Shown: positions 36,403 through 45,965, counted from the stretch's first letter. The stretch: 64,000 nucleotides of DNA from Clostridiaceae bacterium (GCA_012728275.1 JAAYFK010000011.1:62001-126000), one strand, 5' to 3'. A program made the numbers and translations. The notes: generated by a model not told the origin, from the letters alone.

Positions 36403-37755
36403 TTAGAGCTTAAACAGCTCTTTGTATAATGCTTTAACTGCATATGAGCAATAAGCTTCGGATACACCAAACATTAACGAAATTTCGGATGCCCCTTGGT
36501 TAACTATCTTTAAGTTAATTCCAGCATTTCCTAGTGCCGATGCAGCTCTTGCCATGATACCTACAGAGTTAGCCATAGCTTGACCAACAATCATTACGAT
36601 AGCTAAGTCCCTTTCTACATGGACACTCTCAACACTAAGTTCACTCTTAATGCGAGATACAATGATTTGCTCTTTTTCAGGTGTAAAGTACTTCTTTCGT
36701 ACAATTAAAGTAACAGAATCAATGCCAGATGGTATGTGCTCTATTGAAACACCTTCCTGAGCAAATATAGTAAGCAGTCCTAGAAGAAAACCTACTTGTC
36801 TATTCATCAAGTACTTATTGATTGTAACTGTGCAAAAACCTTTCTCACCAGCAATACCTGTTACGAGTGAATCATAATGGGTTCTCTTCGAAACAATCGT
36901 CGTTCCTTTAGCAGAAGGATTATTTGTATTCTTAATATTTACAGGAATACCACGCTTGTAAACAGGGAATAGTGCTTCCTCATGAAGAACTGAGAATCCA
37001 GCATATGCAAGCTCTCTCATCTCATCGTAAGTTATTTCAGTAATAGGAAATGGATTCTTCACAATAGAAGGATTAACTGCAAAAACATTATCTACATCTG
37101 TCCAATTCTCGTATACTGTTGCCATGACTGCTCCGGCAAGAACGGAACCAGTTATATCTGAACCACCTCTTGAGAAGGTGATGATTTCGCCTTTGCTGTT
37201 GTATCCAAAGAAACCAGGGAAGATACACAAAGCATCTTCATTAGCTAGTTTAGCTAGATTCTCATAAGACTCATCAATGATAATGGCCTTTCCAACTTCA
37301 TCATGTTCTAGAATTAGACCGCAATCTTTTGGATTACAATACTTAGCCTTTCTTCCAATAGAGTTAAGGTAAGCAGCAAGAATTACGGCTGAACAATCTT
37401 CACCCATTGCCTTTACGGAATCTAAATATTTTATTTCATCAGTATAAGGGGCGCTAGCAACAGTGCTGATTTTCTTCTTAATGGAATCCATTACTTCAGA
37501 AATACTTAAATCGTTTGCAATAATTTCAAATCTTTCGAATACGGCCAGTAGGGAAGGATTGTAATCCGTTCCAGCTAGTCTCTCTTTGGCCAGGTTAATC
37601 AGAAGGTCTGTTACTTTAGAATCGTCGCTATATCGCTTACCAGGAGCGGAAACGACAATAATATGTCTCTCGCTATCTTGATCAATTATGTCACATACTT
37701 GCTTGATATGAATTGCATCGGCCAGAGAAGAGCCACCAAATTTTGCAACTTTCAT
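36403..37755 (-). CDS. aspartate kinase
   Basis: This 450-residue enzyme phosphorylates aspartate, the entry step to lysine, threonine and methionine. MKVAKFGGSSLADAIHIKQV is the amino-acid kinase start, FSRGGSDITGSVLAGAV the catalytic block, and WTDVDNVFAVNP the nucleotide region. The C-terminal 150 residues hold two ACT domains (SVGIMARAASALGNAGINLK), so feedback control is expected. It is monofunctional, with no dehydrogenase fused. AAGGAG precedes the ATG. Confidence 0.93.
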   Translation of the reverse strand: MKVAKFGGSSLADAIHIKQVCDIIDQDSERHIIVVSAPGKRYSDDSKVTDLLINLAKERLAGTDYNPSLLAVFERFEIIANDLSISEVMDSIKKKISTVASAPYTDEIKYLDSVKAMGEDCSAVILAAYLNSIGRKAKYCNPKDCGLILEHDEVGKAIIIDESYENLAKLANEDALCIFPGFFGYNSKGEIITFSRGGSDITGSVLAGAVMATVYENWTDVDNVFAVNPSIVKNPFPITEITYDEMRELAYAGFSVLHEEALFPVYKRGIPVNIKNTNNPSAKGTTIVSKRTHYDSLVTGIAGEKGFCTVTINKYLMNRQVGFLLGLLTIFAQEGVSIEHIPSGIDSVTLIVRKKYFTPEKEQIIVSRIKSELSVESVHVERDLAIVMIVGQAMANSVGIMARAASALGNAGINLKIVNQGASEISLMFGVSEAYCSYAVKALYKELFKL

Positions 37756-37786
37756 AATTATTCTCCTTATGTAAATATTTCAATTA

Positions 37787-37792
37787 ATAATA
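37787..37792 (-). promoter_or_regulatory. candidate -10 of the aspartokinase gene
   Basis: TGA-TATTAT on the minus strand forms an extended -10 about 32 bases before the ATG. No -35 match is seen (GTAAAC at 17 bases). It is weak support only, but a promoter is needed in this divergent gap. Confidence 0.35.
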
Positions 37793-37810
37793 TCACATGA
37801 AGTGATTTTG

Positions 37811-37839
37811 TTTACTTTTAATTCTATATCTTGTATGAT
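37811..37839 (+). promoter_or_regulatory. promoter of yqeG-like gene
   Basis: TTTACT (37811-37816) and TATGAT (37834-37839) lie 17 bases apart, about 33 bases before the ATG at 37872, which has the ribosome site TAGGAGA. Confidence 0.6.
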
Positions 37840-37871
37840 TTTTCAAGCGATTAAAATACTAGGAGATATTG

Positions 37872-38369
37872 ATGAATTTTTTCGATTGTTTTAAGCCCGA
37901 TATAGTGTATAAGTCAGTAATTGATGTCCCTTTTGATGAGTTAAAAGCGAAAGGAAAATCTTGCGTACTATTGGATTTTGACAACACAATTGGACCAGAC
38001 AGGGCGCTAGAGCCCGATGACTACTCCTTTAGATGTATTAATCTCTTGCGCGAAAAAGGTTTTGATTGTTGCATAGTATCAAATGCTAAGTCAACTCGAT
38101 CTGCTCATATTGCTGAGGTTCTAGGGGTACCTTGCGTTACTTGTGCCAAGAAACCAGGAACGAAAGGCGTCAAGAACGCGTTAAATATGATGAAAGTTGA
38201 CGCAAAGAGAGCTGTAATGATAGGCGATCAGATATTTACCGATATATTTGCTGGCAGAAAAAGTGGAATCTATACTATAATGGTTGAGAAGTACCAGCAA
38301 AACGAGATTTGGTATGTGGCAATTAAGCGACCATTTGAACGAATTATTAGGTTCTTTGGTGGATTTTAG
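37872..38369 (+). CDS. YqeG-family HAD phosphatase
   Basis: This 165-residue HAD-superfamily (class IIIA) protein uses the ATG at 37872; a TTG three bases earlier is unlikely. VLLDFDNTIGPDRALEPDD is motif I with the nucleophile Asp, CIVSNAKS motif II, and AKKPGTKGV with MIGDQIFTDIFAG motifs III and IV. YqeG-type proteins are close to the mitochondrial phosphatidylglycerophosphatase family, but bacterial substrates are not settled. It stands before efp and is probably transcribed on its own. Confidence 0.88.
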   Translation: MNFFDCFKPDIVYKSVIDVPFDELKAKGKSCVLLDFDNTIGPDRALEPDDYSFRCINLLREKGFDCCIVSNAKSTRSAHIAEVLGVPCVTCAKKPGTKGVKNALNMMKVDAKRAVMIGDQIFTDIFAGRKSGIYTIMVEKYQQNEIWYVAIKRPFERIIRFFGGF

Positions 38370-38454
38370 CTATTTTTCGCTAAATTAGAAAGAAAATTCT
38401 TGCAGTATTTACTCTCGTCAAGTAAAATTACAAATTGTTGCAATGTTTTCGCAT

Positions 38455-38460
38455 TATAAT
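38455..38460 (+). promoter_or_regulatory. -10 box upstream of efp
   Basis: TATAAT ends 28 bases before the efp ATG, with AAGGAG between them. The hexamer at 17 bases upstream (AAATTG) is poor. This could be the promoter for the efp-to-recN block. Confidence 0.5.
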
Positions 38461-38488
38461 GTTTATATTATTATTAAGGAGTATACAT

Positions 38489-39049
38489 ATGATCAGTGCA
38501 GGTGATTTTAGAAATGGTGTTTGCTTTGAAATGGATGGACAAGTGTTCACAGTTGTTGAGTTCCAGCATGTAAAGCCAGGTAAGGGTTCTGCTTTTGTTA
38601 GAACTAAGTACAAGAACGTAAAGACAGGTTCTGTTGTTGAGCGTACCTTCAATCCAAATGAGAAGTTTGAGTCTGCTCAGTTGAACCGTAATGATATGCA
38701 ATACATCTACGCTGATGGAGATTTGTACTACTTTATGGATCAAGAGACATTTGATCAGAAACCAATTCATAAGGATTCAGTTGGTGATGCAATTAAGTTC
38801 CTTAAGGAAGAAATGATATGTAAAGTTCTTTCATATAAGGGTGAGGTTTTCTCAGTTGAGCTTCCTATTACTGTAGATTTGGAGATTACTGAGTGTGAGC
38901 CAGGTGTAAGAGGTGATACTACTAACAATGCTTCTAAGTACGCTACTTTGGAGACAGGCGCTGTTGTTAAAGTTCCTCTATTTGTTAATCAAAATGAGAT
39001 TGTTCGTGTTGATACAAGAACTGGCGAGTATTTAGAGCGCGCTAACTGA
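38489..39049 (+). CDS. efp: elongation factor P
   Basis: This 186-residue protein starts at the ATG at 38489 after TAAGGAG; an upstream in-frame start at 38435 overlaps the promoter. [20 protein letters not shown] begins the KOW-like domain. [14 protein letters not shown] has the loop-tip Lys (K32) that is modified in Bacillus-type EF-P. The C-terminal OB domains contain [19 protein letters not shown]. It relieves ribosome stalling at proline runs. Confidence 0.96.
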   Translation: MISAGDFRNGVCFEMDGQVFTVVEFQHVKPGKGSAFVRTKYKNVKTGSVVERTFNPNEKFESAQLNRNDMQYIYADGDLYYFMDQETFDQKPIHKDSVGDAIKFLKEEMICKVLSYKGEVFSVELPITVDLEITECEPGVRGDTTNNASKYATLETGAVVKVPLFVNQNEIVRVDTRTGEYLERAN

Positions 39050-39083
39050 TACGCGTTTTTCGCTTTGAAAGGATAGGTTATCA

Positions 39084-39467
39084 ATGGCTGATAATTCGGT
39101 AACTGAATCAATTAAGGGCGATCGTTCGATGACCCAAGGTTTTGTTGCTCAATATGCGGCTGAGGCTGCGCTTCACATTGAAGGCGTTGCCTATTTGGTG
39201 CCATCTTTTGCAGTATCATTAAAAGAATCAGCGGGAGTTGTTCATGAAGGTAAAGGCGTTCGAGTTGTCTTCAATGACAATGATGAAGGTTATGTATCCA
39301 TCACGATATATCCCGTTGTTTTTTATGGTATGATTATTCCTGAAGTAGCTTGGTCTATTCAAGAGCGAGTAAAAGCTGACGTTGAGCGTTTTACCGGTCT
39401 TGATGTAAATACAGTTGATGTTCATGTTTGTGGTGTAGTTGAGAGGCCATCAGTGTCTGATAATTAA
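39084..39467 (+). CDS. Asp23/Gls24 family envelope stress protein
   Basis: This 127-residue protein has the Asp23 plan: IKGDRSMTQGFVAQYAAEAALHIEGVAYLV, a variable strand, then VVFYGMIIPEVAWSIQERVK and FTGLDVNTVDVHVCGV. Asp23 proteins are soluble and are tethered to the membrane by AmaP, whose gene follows 23 bases later. Together with DUF2273 the trio is linked to cell-envelope stress. It has an AAAGGATAGG ribosome site. Confidence 0.9.
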   Translation: MADNSVTESIKGDRSMTQGFVAQYAAEAALHIEGVAYLVPSFAVSLKESAGVVHEGKGVRVVFNDNDEGYVSITIYPVVFYGMIIPEVAWSIQERVKADVERFTGLDVNTVDVHVCGVVERPSVSDN

Positions 39468-39490
39468 GCCTTTCTTGGAGGTGTATTTCT

Positions 39491-40048
39491 ATGCAAATGA
39501 ATGGTTTCATGAAAGTATTGATGTTTATATATTCGGTTTTGATTGCTTTGCTATCAATTATTCTCGTATATGCATTCATTGATGATGGAATTTTTGCAGA
39601 TTTGCTTTCACCTCTTTCTTCAATAGTAACTAACCCATCTACAAAATATTATTACTTAATTATCCTTTTGCTACTACTTACAGCATCAATATGGTCAATT
39701 ACATACTGTATTACTTCTGGAAACCTTACGAAGACACGCGTTAGACAATCTGAGATTGGTACCGTAGACATTGGTGCTGACGCGCTTGAGAGCATTGCCT
39801 TGAACTCAGCTAAGACTGCGCAAGTTGGTATTAAGAATGCTAGAGTACGTGTTTCACTTGGTAAGTCAGGTTCGATAAAAGTCTATATTTATGCTGCTTT
39901 ATATTCAAACGTTGAGATTCCTTCTTCTATGTCTAGGGTTCAAGAAAAGGTTAAAAAGGACATTGAGAGATACACTGGCTTAGCTGTTGAGAGCGTGGTC
40001 ATTAAGGTAAGTAGGGTCGAGCCAATTGTAGCAAAGGTAGACAAGTAA
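39491..40048 (+). CDS. amaP: AmaP-like alkaline-shock membrane anchor
   Basis: This 185-residue protein has two N-terminal membrane helices (about 9-28 and 50-72) followed by an Asp23-related domain (GTVDIGADALESIALNSAK, RVQEKVKKDIERYTGLAVESV). This is the AmaP layout, which anchors Asp23 at the membrane in staphylococci. GGAGGTG gives the ATG at 39491 good support; an ATG two codons later is possible. Asp23 lies upstream and DUF2273 one base downstream. Confidence 0.85.
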   Translation: MQMNGFMKVLMFIYSVLIALLSIILVYAFIDDGIFADLLSPLSSIVTNPSTKYYYLIILLLLLTASIWSITYCITSGNLTKTRVRQSEIGTVDIGADALESIALNSAKTAQVGIKNARVRVSLGKSGSIKVYIYAALYSNVEIPSSMSRVQEKVKKDIERYTGLAVESVVIKVSRVEPIVAKVDK

Positions 40049-40049
40049 T

Positions 40050-40286
40050 ATGGAAAGATTGATTTCTAAAATACTTGATTTAATTGCTAACAAGAAAGCA
40101 GGGGCAATTTTAGCCTTTTGTTTTTTTGTTATAGCGTTGCTTCTTTGCATTTTCGGAATTCTTAAGACATTATTTATAGTAATTTTTACTTTGGCAGGTT
40201 TTTTCATAGGATCCATAGCATTTAGCGATTCGTCCAAAATTAAGAAGTTCCTTGATAAACTATTGCCTCCAGGGAGAGTTAGATGA
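40050..40286 (+). CDS. DUF2273 small membrane protein
   Basis: This 78-residue protein has two adjacent hydrophobic segments (about 17-36 and 40-55) with a charged C-terminus ending in LPPGRVR. The size, position between amaP and nusB, and ILDLIANKKAGAILAFCFF-type start fit DUF2273, the third member of the Asp23 trio. It overlaps nusB by four bases. Confidence 0.82.
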   Translation: MERLISKILDLIANKKAGAILAFCFFVIALLLCIFGILKTLFIVIFTLAGFFIGSIAFSDSSKIKKFLDKLLPPGRVR

Positions 40287-40681
40287 GCAGAATTGAAACT
40301 AGAGAAAATGTAGTAATTTTTATATATCAAGCTGGTTTTCGAAAAGAACCAGTAGAGGAGCAACTAGCGATATATAAGGAGAATTTCCCATCCGTAGTTG
40401 AGGATGCAGAGTATTTTGATCGAGTATGCCTTGGAGTTTTTGCCAGAAAAGAAGAACTGGATGAGACCATTTCTAAGTTTCTTAAGAAGTGGACTCTTAA
40501 GCGTCTACCAAGAATTGATTTGGCTATCCTTGAAGCATCTGTCTATGAGATTCAGTTCTATGAAGACATTCCAACTTCTGTAACAATTAATGAGGCTGTT
40601 AAGCTCTCGAAGAAGTATGGTACTGAAGATTCCAGCGCTTTCATTAACGGTCTACTATCTTCCTTTGAGAAGAGTTTATGA
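40283..40681 (+). CDS. nusB: transcription antitermination protein NusB
   Basis: This 132-residue all-helical protein has the NusB core: LKRLPRIDLAILEASVYEIQF, then IPTSVTINEAVKLSKKYGTE and FINGLLSSF. With NusE it binds boxA RNA during rRNA transcription. It overlaps DUF2273 (ATGAG start) and lies one base ahead of xseA. Confidence 0.93.
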   Translation: MSRIETRENVVIFIYQAGFRKEPVEEQLAIYKENFPSVVEDAEYFDRVCLGVFARKEELDETISKFLKKWTLKRLPRIDLAILEASVYEIQFYEDIPTSVTINEAVKLSKKYGTEDSSAFINGLLSSFEKSL

Positions 40682-40682
40682 T

Positions 40683-41960
40683 ATGTTTCTCTTTGAGACA
40701 GTTACAGAGCTTAATAACTATGTAAACGATTTGCTCTCAGATGACAATGAATTGTCTTCTTTAAGCGTAAGTGGAGAGATTTCTGGTTTTAAAAAGTATC
40801 CAAGTGGGCATTGCTATTTTTCTATCAAAGATGATGAGTCTGTAGTATCTTGTGTTATGTTTAGCACAAATGCCTATAGACTCGATTTTGTTCCAACTGA
40901 TGGTATGTTAGTTAACGTATCAGGAAAAGCAGGTATCTACAGCAAGACTGGTAAGTACCAGCTATATATAAGTTCCATGTCCGTTAAGGGCAAAGGAAAT
41001 CTGCATGAGCAATATGAGATGTTGTTCAAGAAGCTAACTGTTGAAGGGCTTTTTGACTACTCGCATAAAGTTAAACTTCCACTTCTTCCAAAGCAAATTG
41101 GTATTATTTCTTCAAGTGAAGGTGCTGTCATTCACGACATTGTGTTGACTTTGAAGCGTCGAAATCCTCATTTCAGCATAATTTTGTATCCTTGCGCTGT
41201 TCAAGGTGATGACTGCCCCATTCAAGTGCGCGCAGGAATTGATTATTTTTCGAAAAGGAACGATATTGACGTCATAATAATTGCTAGAGGTGGCGGTTCA
41301 TTTGAGGACTTGTTTGGGTTTAATGACGAGAAACTCGCACGAGCTATATACTCATGTAAGATTCCGATAATTTCTGCAATAGGTCATGAGGTTGATCATA
41401 CTATATGCGATTATGTATCAGATCTTCGTGCAGCCACACCAACTGCCGCTGCAGAGCTTGTTCTTCCTAGGCTTAGCGACTTAGAGACAGGTCTGTATAA
41501 TTTGTCGTATTCTCTCGACCAGGCAGCTACACGTAAATTAGAGTCAGAGATGAAAAGATTAAATATGCTACGAAATCACAAGGCTTTGTACTCGCCAATG
41601 TTTAACGTTACTATTCAATTGGAGAAGTTGAGAGGACTTAAGAGGCAGTTGCTTTCGTTCGAGAATAACTTCTATAATGCTCATATCGTTTCTTTAGAAT
41701 CTTTAAAAAATTATCTTAATGTTTCGTTTTTTGATGTTTTGAACGCAAAAAAATTTGAATTTTACTCAAAAATTGATAGAATTGAATCAATGAGTCCTCT
41801 AAAAGTTCTTGCAAGAGGATATTCCTTTGTTACCGATAATCAGGGCAAAGCCGTATCAGATATTAATTCTATCTCAATAGGAGATAATATCGACATTACT
41901 TTATCTAACGGAACTGCATCTGCACAAGTGATTGGAGTTAATGAGAATTATGGCGAGTAA
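40683..41960 (+). CDS. xseA: exodeoxyribonuclease VII large subunit
   Basis: The start is the ATG at 40683, immediately after the nusB stop; the longer frame reaching 40590 lies inside nusB. The 425-residue protein has an N-terminal OB domain (LSVSGEISGFKKYPSGHCYF). IGIISSSEGAVIHDI, IARGGGSFEDLFGFNDE and SAIGHEVDHTICDYVSDLRA are the catalytic-domain signatures. With XseB it degrades single-stranded DNA. Its end overlaps xseB. Confidence 0.95.
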   Translation: MFLFETVTELNNYVNDLLSDDNELSSLSVSGEISGFKKYPSGHCYFSIKDDESVVSCVMFSTNAYRLDFVPTDGMLVNVSGKAGIYSKTGKYQLYISSMSVKGKGNLHEQYEMLFKKLTVEGLFDYSHKVKLPLLPKQIGIISSSEGAVIHDIVLTLKRRNPHFSIILYPCAVQGDDCPIQVRAGIDYFSKRNDIDVIIIARGGGSFEDLFGFNDEKLARAIYSCKIPIISAIGHEVDHTICDYVSDLRAATPTAAAELVLPRLSDLETGLYNLSYSLDQAATRKLESEMKRLNMLRNHKALYSPMFNVTIQLEKLRGLKRQLLSFENNFYNAHIVSLESLKNYLNVSFFDVLNAKKFEFYSKIDRIESMSPLKVLARGYSFVTDNQGKAVSDINSISIGDNIDITLSNGTASAQVIGVNENYGE

Positions 41961-42198
41961 GTCTACTTCAAAAGAAGATATTAAGTACGAGGATGCAATT
42001 GCTGAGTTAGAAGCTATTGTAAATCAGTTAAGTGAGGGTAACGTACCCTTGGATAAATCTCTTCAGTTGTATTCGAGAGGTGTTGAGTTAACTAAGTTGT
42101 GCGAAAAGAAACTTAAGGAAGTCGAGCAAAAGATTTCCATACTAAATAAAGAGACCAATCTAGAAGAGCCTTTCTTAGAGGAGGAGATATATGAATGA
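41950..42198 (+). CDS. xseB: exodeoxyribonuclease VII small subunit
   Basis: This is 82 residues from the ATG at 41950; an ATG at 41941 would add three residues and is nearer the GGAG at 41934. YEDAIAELEAIVNQLSEGNV, LDKSLQLYSRGVELTKLC and KLKEVEQKI are the two helices typical of XseB. It overlaps xseA by 11 bases and ispA by 8, so the trio is translated together. Confidence 0.93.
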   Translation: MASKSTSKEDIKYEDAIAELEAIVNQLSEGNVPLDKSLQLYSRGVELTKLCEKKLKEVEQKISILNKETNLEEPFLEEEIYE

Positions 42199-43114
42199 TG
42201 TAGAGTATTCATTTAACGAGCTTTCCTCTGAAGTATCTTACTGGTTAATGCCAAGACTTCAAACTGTCTTTTCTGCTGAAGAGAAAAAAGATAAGACTGT
42301 TGAAGCTGCTGAATATAGTTTTTTCGCTGGCGGCAAGAGAATTCGTCCATGCATTATGTACGCAAGTGCCCAAATGCTGGGTCTCGATTGCAATGAGATT
42401 TTGGAGTTTGCTGCTGCTCTTGAGATGATCCACACATATTCATTGATTCATGATGATTTGCCTTGTATGGATAATGATGATTTAAGAAGAGGGAAAATGA
42501 CCTGTCACATTAAGTACGGAGAGGGAATTGCTTTACTTGCTGGTGATTGCTTGTTGAATAGAGCTTACGAGATCCTTTTAAAAGCATCTTCTATAGACCA
42601 CAAGTATGCATATGCATCCTACAAAATTGCAAAGCTTGCCGGAATTTGTGGCATGATTGGTGGTCAAAGTCTTGATTTGTGTAGTATTGATAAGAAGATT
42701 GATTTAAACGATTTGTATAAGTTGCATTCTCTAAAGACGGGAGCTTTGATGGAGGCTGCTGTATGTACTCCATTCTTTGTATTAAACTCTGATAAAGATA
42801 TTCATCATGTGACAACTGATTCTGTACTTGTCCTTTTGAAGCGTCTATCCATGCATATTGGTTTGTCTTTTCAAATTAGGGATGATATTCTTGATTTAGT
42901 GTCGGATTCAGCAACTTTGGGGAAATCAATTGGTAAAGATTCAAGAGATAACAAGCCAACTTTTGTTACTGAGTTAAGTTACGATGAAGCATGTAGTAAA
43001 CTTGCAAGACATATTGGAGATTGTGAGGAAATTCTTGAAACTTTCTCAACTAAAGGCTATGATATTACGATGTTGAAAACTATAGTACATTTCTTGGAAC
43101 GAAGAAATAGTTAA
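42191..43114 (+). CDS. ispA: polyprenyl synthetase (farnesyl diphosphate synthase type)
   Basis: This 307-residue trans-prenyltransferase has FFAGGKRIRPCIMYASAQ. The first Asp-rich motif is LIHDDLPCMDNDDLRRGKMT (residue 93 region) and the second is FQIRDDILDLVSD. GGQSLDL and KTGALMEAAV are also present. The position between xseB and dxs is the classic ispA neighbourhood, supplying C15 precursors for carriers and quinones. GAGGAGATAT precedes the ATG. Confidence 0.93.
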   Translation: MNDVEYSFNELSSEVSYWLMPRLQTVFSAEEKKDKTVEAAEYSFFAGGKRIRPCIMYASAQMLGLDCNEILEFAAALEMIHTYSLIHDDLPCMDNDDLRRGKMTCHIKYGEGIALLAGDCLLNRAYEILLKASSIDHKYAYASYKIAKLAGICGMIGGQSLDLCSIDKKIDLNDLYKLHSLKTGALMEAAVCTPFFVLNSDKDIHHVTTDSVLVLLKRLSMHIGLSFQIRDDILDLVSDSATLGKSIGKDSRDNKPTFVTELSYDEACSKLARHIGDCEEILETFSTKGYDITMLKTIVHFLERRNS

Positions 43115-43137
43115 GATAGTAGGATTGCTATAGAAGT

Positions 43138-45009
43138 TTGGATTATTTATATTTAACAAATGATATTACTCCTGATAAGCTCGCTCATATGTCTAACGAT
43201 GAGCGTGTTCGTTTGTGTAGCGAACTCAGAGATAAAATTCTTAATACAGTCTCTAAGAATGGAGGCCATTTGGCGTCAAATCTTGGAGTTGTTGAGCTTA
43301 CAGTTGCCTTACTTAGTGCGTTCGATTATTCAAAGGACAAGATTGTATTTGACGTTGGACATCAGTGTTATTCTTATAAGCTATTGACTGAGAGACTAGA
43401 TCAATTTGATTCTCTTCGTCAAAGGGATGGCATTTCGGGTTTCCCTCGAATTAGTGAGAGCAAGTATGATGCTTTTGATACGGGGCACAGTTCTACTTCT
43501 ATCTCGGCAGCTCTTGGAATAGCAAGAGCTAATAGATTATTAAATATTAATGATTACGTTATTGCTGTTATTGGAGATGGTTCTTTTGCAGGAGGCCTTG
43601 CTTTTGAAGCTCTAAACGATCTCGGACACAGTGGAACCAAGATGATTATCATCCTCAATGACAATGAGATGAGTATTGATAAGAATGTAAGTGCTATTTC
43701 TAAGTATCTGTCTAAGATAAGAATCTCACGTGGTTATATTTGTGCCAAAAGAAGTACAGAGTCTTTCATTAAAAAGAATCTACCAGTATTCGGAAAGCCT
43801 TTAGTTAAGTTCATCATGGCCATTAAAGATTTCTTCCGATTTCTTTCTTATCGTAGAAAGCCTTCCTTTATGGACGATCTAGGCATTGTTTACTATGGAC
43901 CAATTGATGGATCAAATATTAAAAGCATGATTAATGCTTTCGAGGCGATAAAAGTAATTGATGCCCCTGTATTAGTTCATGTTTGTACAAAAAAGGGCAA
44001 AGGGTATGAAGACGCCGAGAATAACCCCTCCGAGTATCATAGTGTATCCCCATTTGACTTGAAAGTCGGTGTTCGACCTTCAAATGATCTCACATTTACT
44101 AAAGCTTTCTCGGAAAGTCTTCTTGAGGTTGCGAAAAGCAACGCTAAGGTTGTTGCTATATCGGCTGCTATGGCTCAAGGAACAGGCACTCGTGAGTTTG
44201 CTAATCTATATCCCGACAGATTTTTCGATTGCGGAATTGCGGAAGGTCATTGCGTTACTTTTGCTTCTGGATTGTCAACAAAGGGTTTTATTCCTGTTGT
44301 TGCAATATATTCATCATTCCTTCAGAGAGGATTTGATGAGATTATCCATGACGTTTGCTTTATGAATAACCACGTCGTATTTGCTGTTGACAGGGCAGGT
44401 TTTGTTGGAAACGATGGGCATACGCACAACGGCCTATATGATTTAGCTTATTTCAATTTGATGCCTAACATGACAATAATGTCTCCTCGTGATGCTAAGG
44501 ACTTAAACTCATGCCTTAAGTATGCTATTAACAATGTTGAAGGTCCTTGCGCGATTAGGTATTCTAGAGACATAGCTAGAGTTTCATCATGCTATGATGA
44601 TTACTTAGATTGCATAAGACCTCATGTTATTTCAAACGACGGAGACGATTATGCCATTATTTCTTATGGCAGAGTTTCATTTAGTGTTGATGAAGCAGTA
44701 GATAGGGCAAGAGCTGATGGAGTATTTGGTATATGTATAAATCTTTCAGTAGTTAAACCTATTGAAATTAGCTCAATTCTTAATCTAATCAATAAAGTCA
44801 GGGATGTATTCATAGTTGAAGAAGGTGTTAAGTCAGGAAGCATCTCACAAAGCATTGCAATTGACTTACATGAAAGTGGCTTTTCTGGAAAAACTCATAT
44901 TCTTGCTATTGACAAAGGAATTGTTCGTGCAGATTCAATCCAAAATCAACTCAAGGAAGCATCTTTAGACTCATTATCAATATATAAGCAAATAGTTTCA
45001 ATTAAATAA
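43138..45009 (+). CDS. dxs: 1-deoxy-D-xylulose-5-phosphate synthase
   Basis: This 623-residue TPP enzyme is the first step of the MEP isoprenoid pathway. I accept a TTG start at 43138 because the first residues (DYLYLTNDITPDKLAHMSND) align with the usual DXS N-terminus; the ATG at 43189 would trim it. Motifs: HLASNLGVVELTVALL, FDVGHQCYSYKLL, VIGDGSFAGGLAFEALN (TPP-binding GDG, then the conserved N), and VFAVDRAGFVGNDGHTHNG. No TlyA gene follows, unlike the common order. Confidence 0.94.
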   Translation: MDYLYLTNDITPDKLAHMSNDERVRLCSELRDKILNTVSKNGGHLASNLGVVELTVALLSAFDYSKDKIVFDVGHQCYSYKLLTERLDQFDSLRQRDGISGFPRISESKYDAFDTGHSSTSISAALGIARANRLLNINDYVIAVIGDGSFAGGLAFEALNDLGHSGTKMIIILNDNEMSIDKNVSAISKYLSKIRISRGYICAKRSTESFIKKNLPVFGKPLVKFIMAIKDFFRFLSYRRKPSFMDDLGIVYYGPIDGSNIKSMINAFEAIKVIDAPVLVHVCTKKGKGYEDAENNPSEYHSVSPFDLKVGVRPSNDLTFTKAFSESLLEVAKSNAKVVAISAAMAQGTGTREFANLYPDRFFDCGIAEGHCVTFASGLSTKGFIPVVAIYSSFLQRGFDEIIHDVCFMNNHVVFAVDRAGFVGNDGHTHNGLYDLAYFNLMPNMTIMSPRDAKDLNSCLKYAINNVEGPCAIRYSRDIARVSSCYDDYLDCIRPHVISNDGDDYAIISYGRVSFSVDEAVDRARADGVFGICINLSVVKPIEISSILNLINKVRDVFIVEEGVKSGSISQSIAIDLHESGFSGKTHILAIDKGIVRADSIQNQLKEASLDSLSIYKQIVSIK

Positions 45010-45089
45010 TGAGACTTTTGTTACTGTCTTTTTTCTTTCATTAATGATTAAATATATACAACATTCCAAGTAATCGAGAGGGGATTTGT

Positions 45090-45965
45090 ATGCGCTTCGG
45101 TATATTTTCGAATAGTAATAGAGATATTGGATATGAAGTTGCTATCAAGATTGCAAATCGCTTGTTATCCAAGAATGTAGCTCCAGTATTTCTCAACGAG
45201 CAAAAGTGTAGTCTTCTAGACGATATTAATGGCGTTGTTTATGACGACTTCAAAGGCTGTTCATTAATTATCTCGATTGGTGGAGATGGAACCCTTCTGT
45301 CAGTTATATCTAGGTTTAATGAACTGGACATTCCGTTTGTTGGTGTCAACAAAGGAAGTATTGGTTTCCTCTCGGAGATATCTTGCGACGTTTTGGATGA
45401 AGGTATAGATAAATTAATAACAAAAGATTATCAGATATTAGAGAGAGCACAGTTAGAAGCTAAGGTCTATGATAAGAATGGTAACCTTAAGACTACAGAA
45501 ATATGTTTGAACGATGCAGTAGTAACTAGAGGATCAAAACTACACGTTATTAACATGGATTTAACGATAGATGGGGCTCTTGTTGAGAAGTTCTTTGGAG
45601 ATGGCTTAATCGTGTCAACTCCGACTGGTTCTACGGCTTATTGTCTTGCTGCTGGAGGACCTATACTTATGCCAAGTATGAGGAACATGATAGTAACACC
45701 ATTATGTTCACACACTTTGAATAATTCAAGTTATGTAACCGATTATGACAGTATTATTGAGATAGAGATGATGGGTTCGGAGACGGATGCCATATTTTGC
45801 GCTGATGGCAGACAAGCCATTAATATAGAGCCTTTTGATAGAGTCTGCATCTCAATGTGTAACAGAAATGTAAAGACAATAGTTCTAGGATATTCGAGCT
45901 TTTACAATACTATTCGAAAGAAAATAATAGCACGAGGTAGCTTTTATGAAAGTCGCAAAGAATGA
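45090..45965 (+). CDS. nadK: NAD kinase
   Basis: This 291-residue enzyme phosphorylates NAD to NADP. ISIGGDGTLLSVISRF is the GGDG signature, FVGVNKGSIGFLSEI the second block, and DGLIVSTPTGSTAYCLAAGGP the third. It has a good ribosome site (GAGAGGGGATTTGT). It overlaps the argR start by 20 bases, as often seen in clostridia where nadK lies between dxs/tlyA and argR. Confidence 0.95.
   Translation: MRFGIFSNSNRDIGYEVAIKIANRLLSKNVAPVFLNEQKCSLLDDINGVVYDDFKGCSLIISIGGDGTLLSVISRFNELDIPFVGVNKGSIGFLSEISCDVLDEGIDKLITKDYQILERAQLEAKVYDKNGNLKTTEICLNDAVVTRGSKLHVINMDLTIDGALVEKFFGDGLIVSTPTGSTAYCLAAGGPILMPSMRNMIVTPLCSHTLNNSSYVTDYDSIIEIEMMGSETDAIFCADGRQAINIEPFDRVCISMCNRNVKTIVLGYSSFYNTIRKKIIARGSFYESRKE

Noticed and set aside
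43189..45009. Start of dxs at the ATG at 43189
   Set aside because: The residues before it fit the usual DXS N-terminus, so the TTG at 43138 is preferred.
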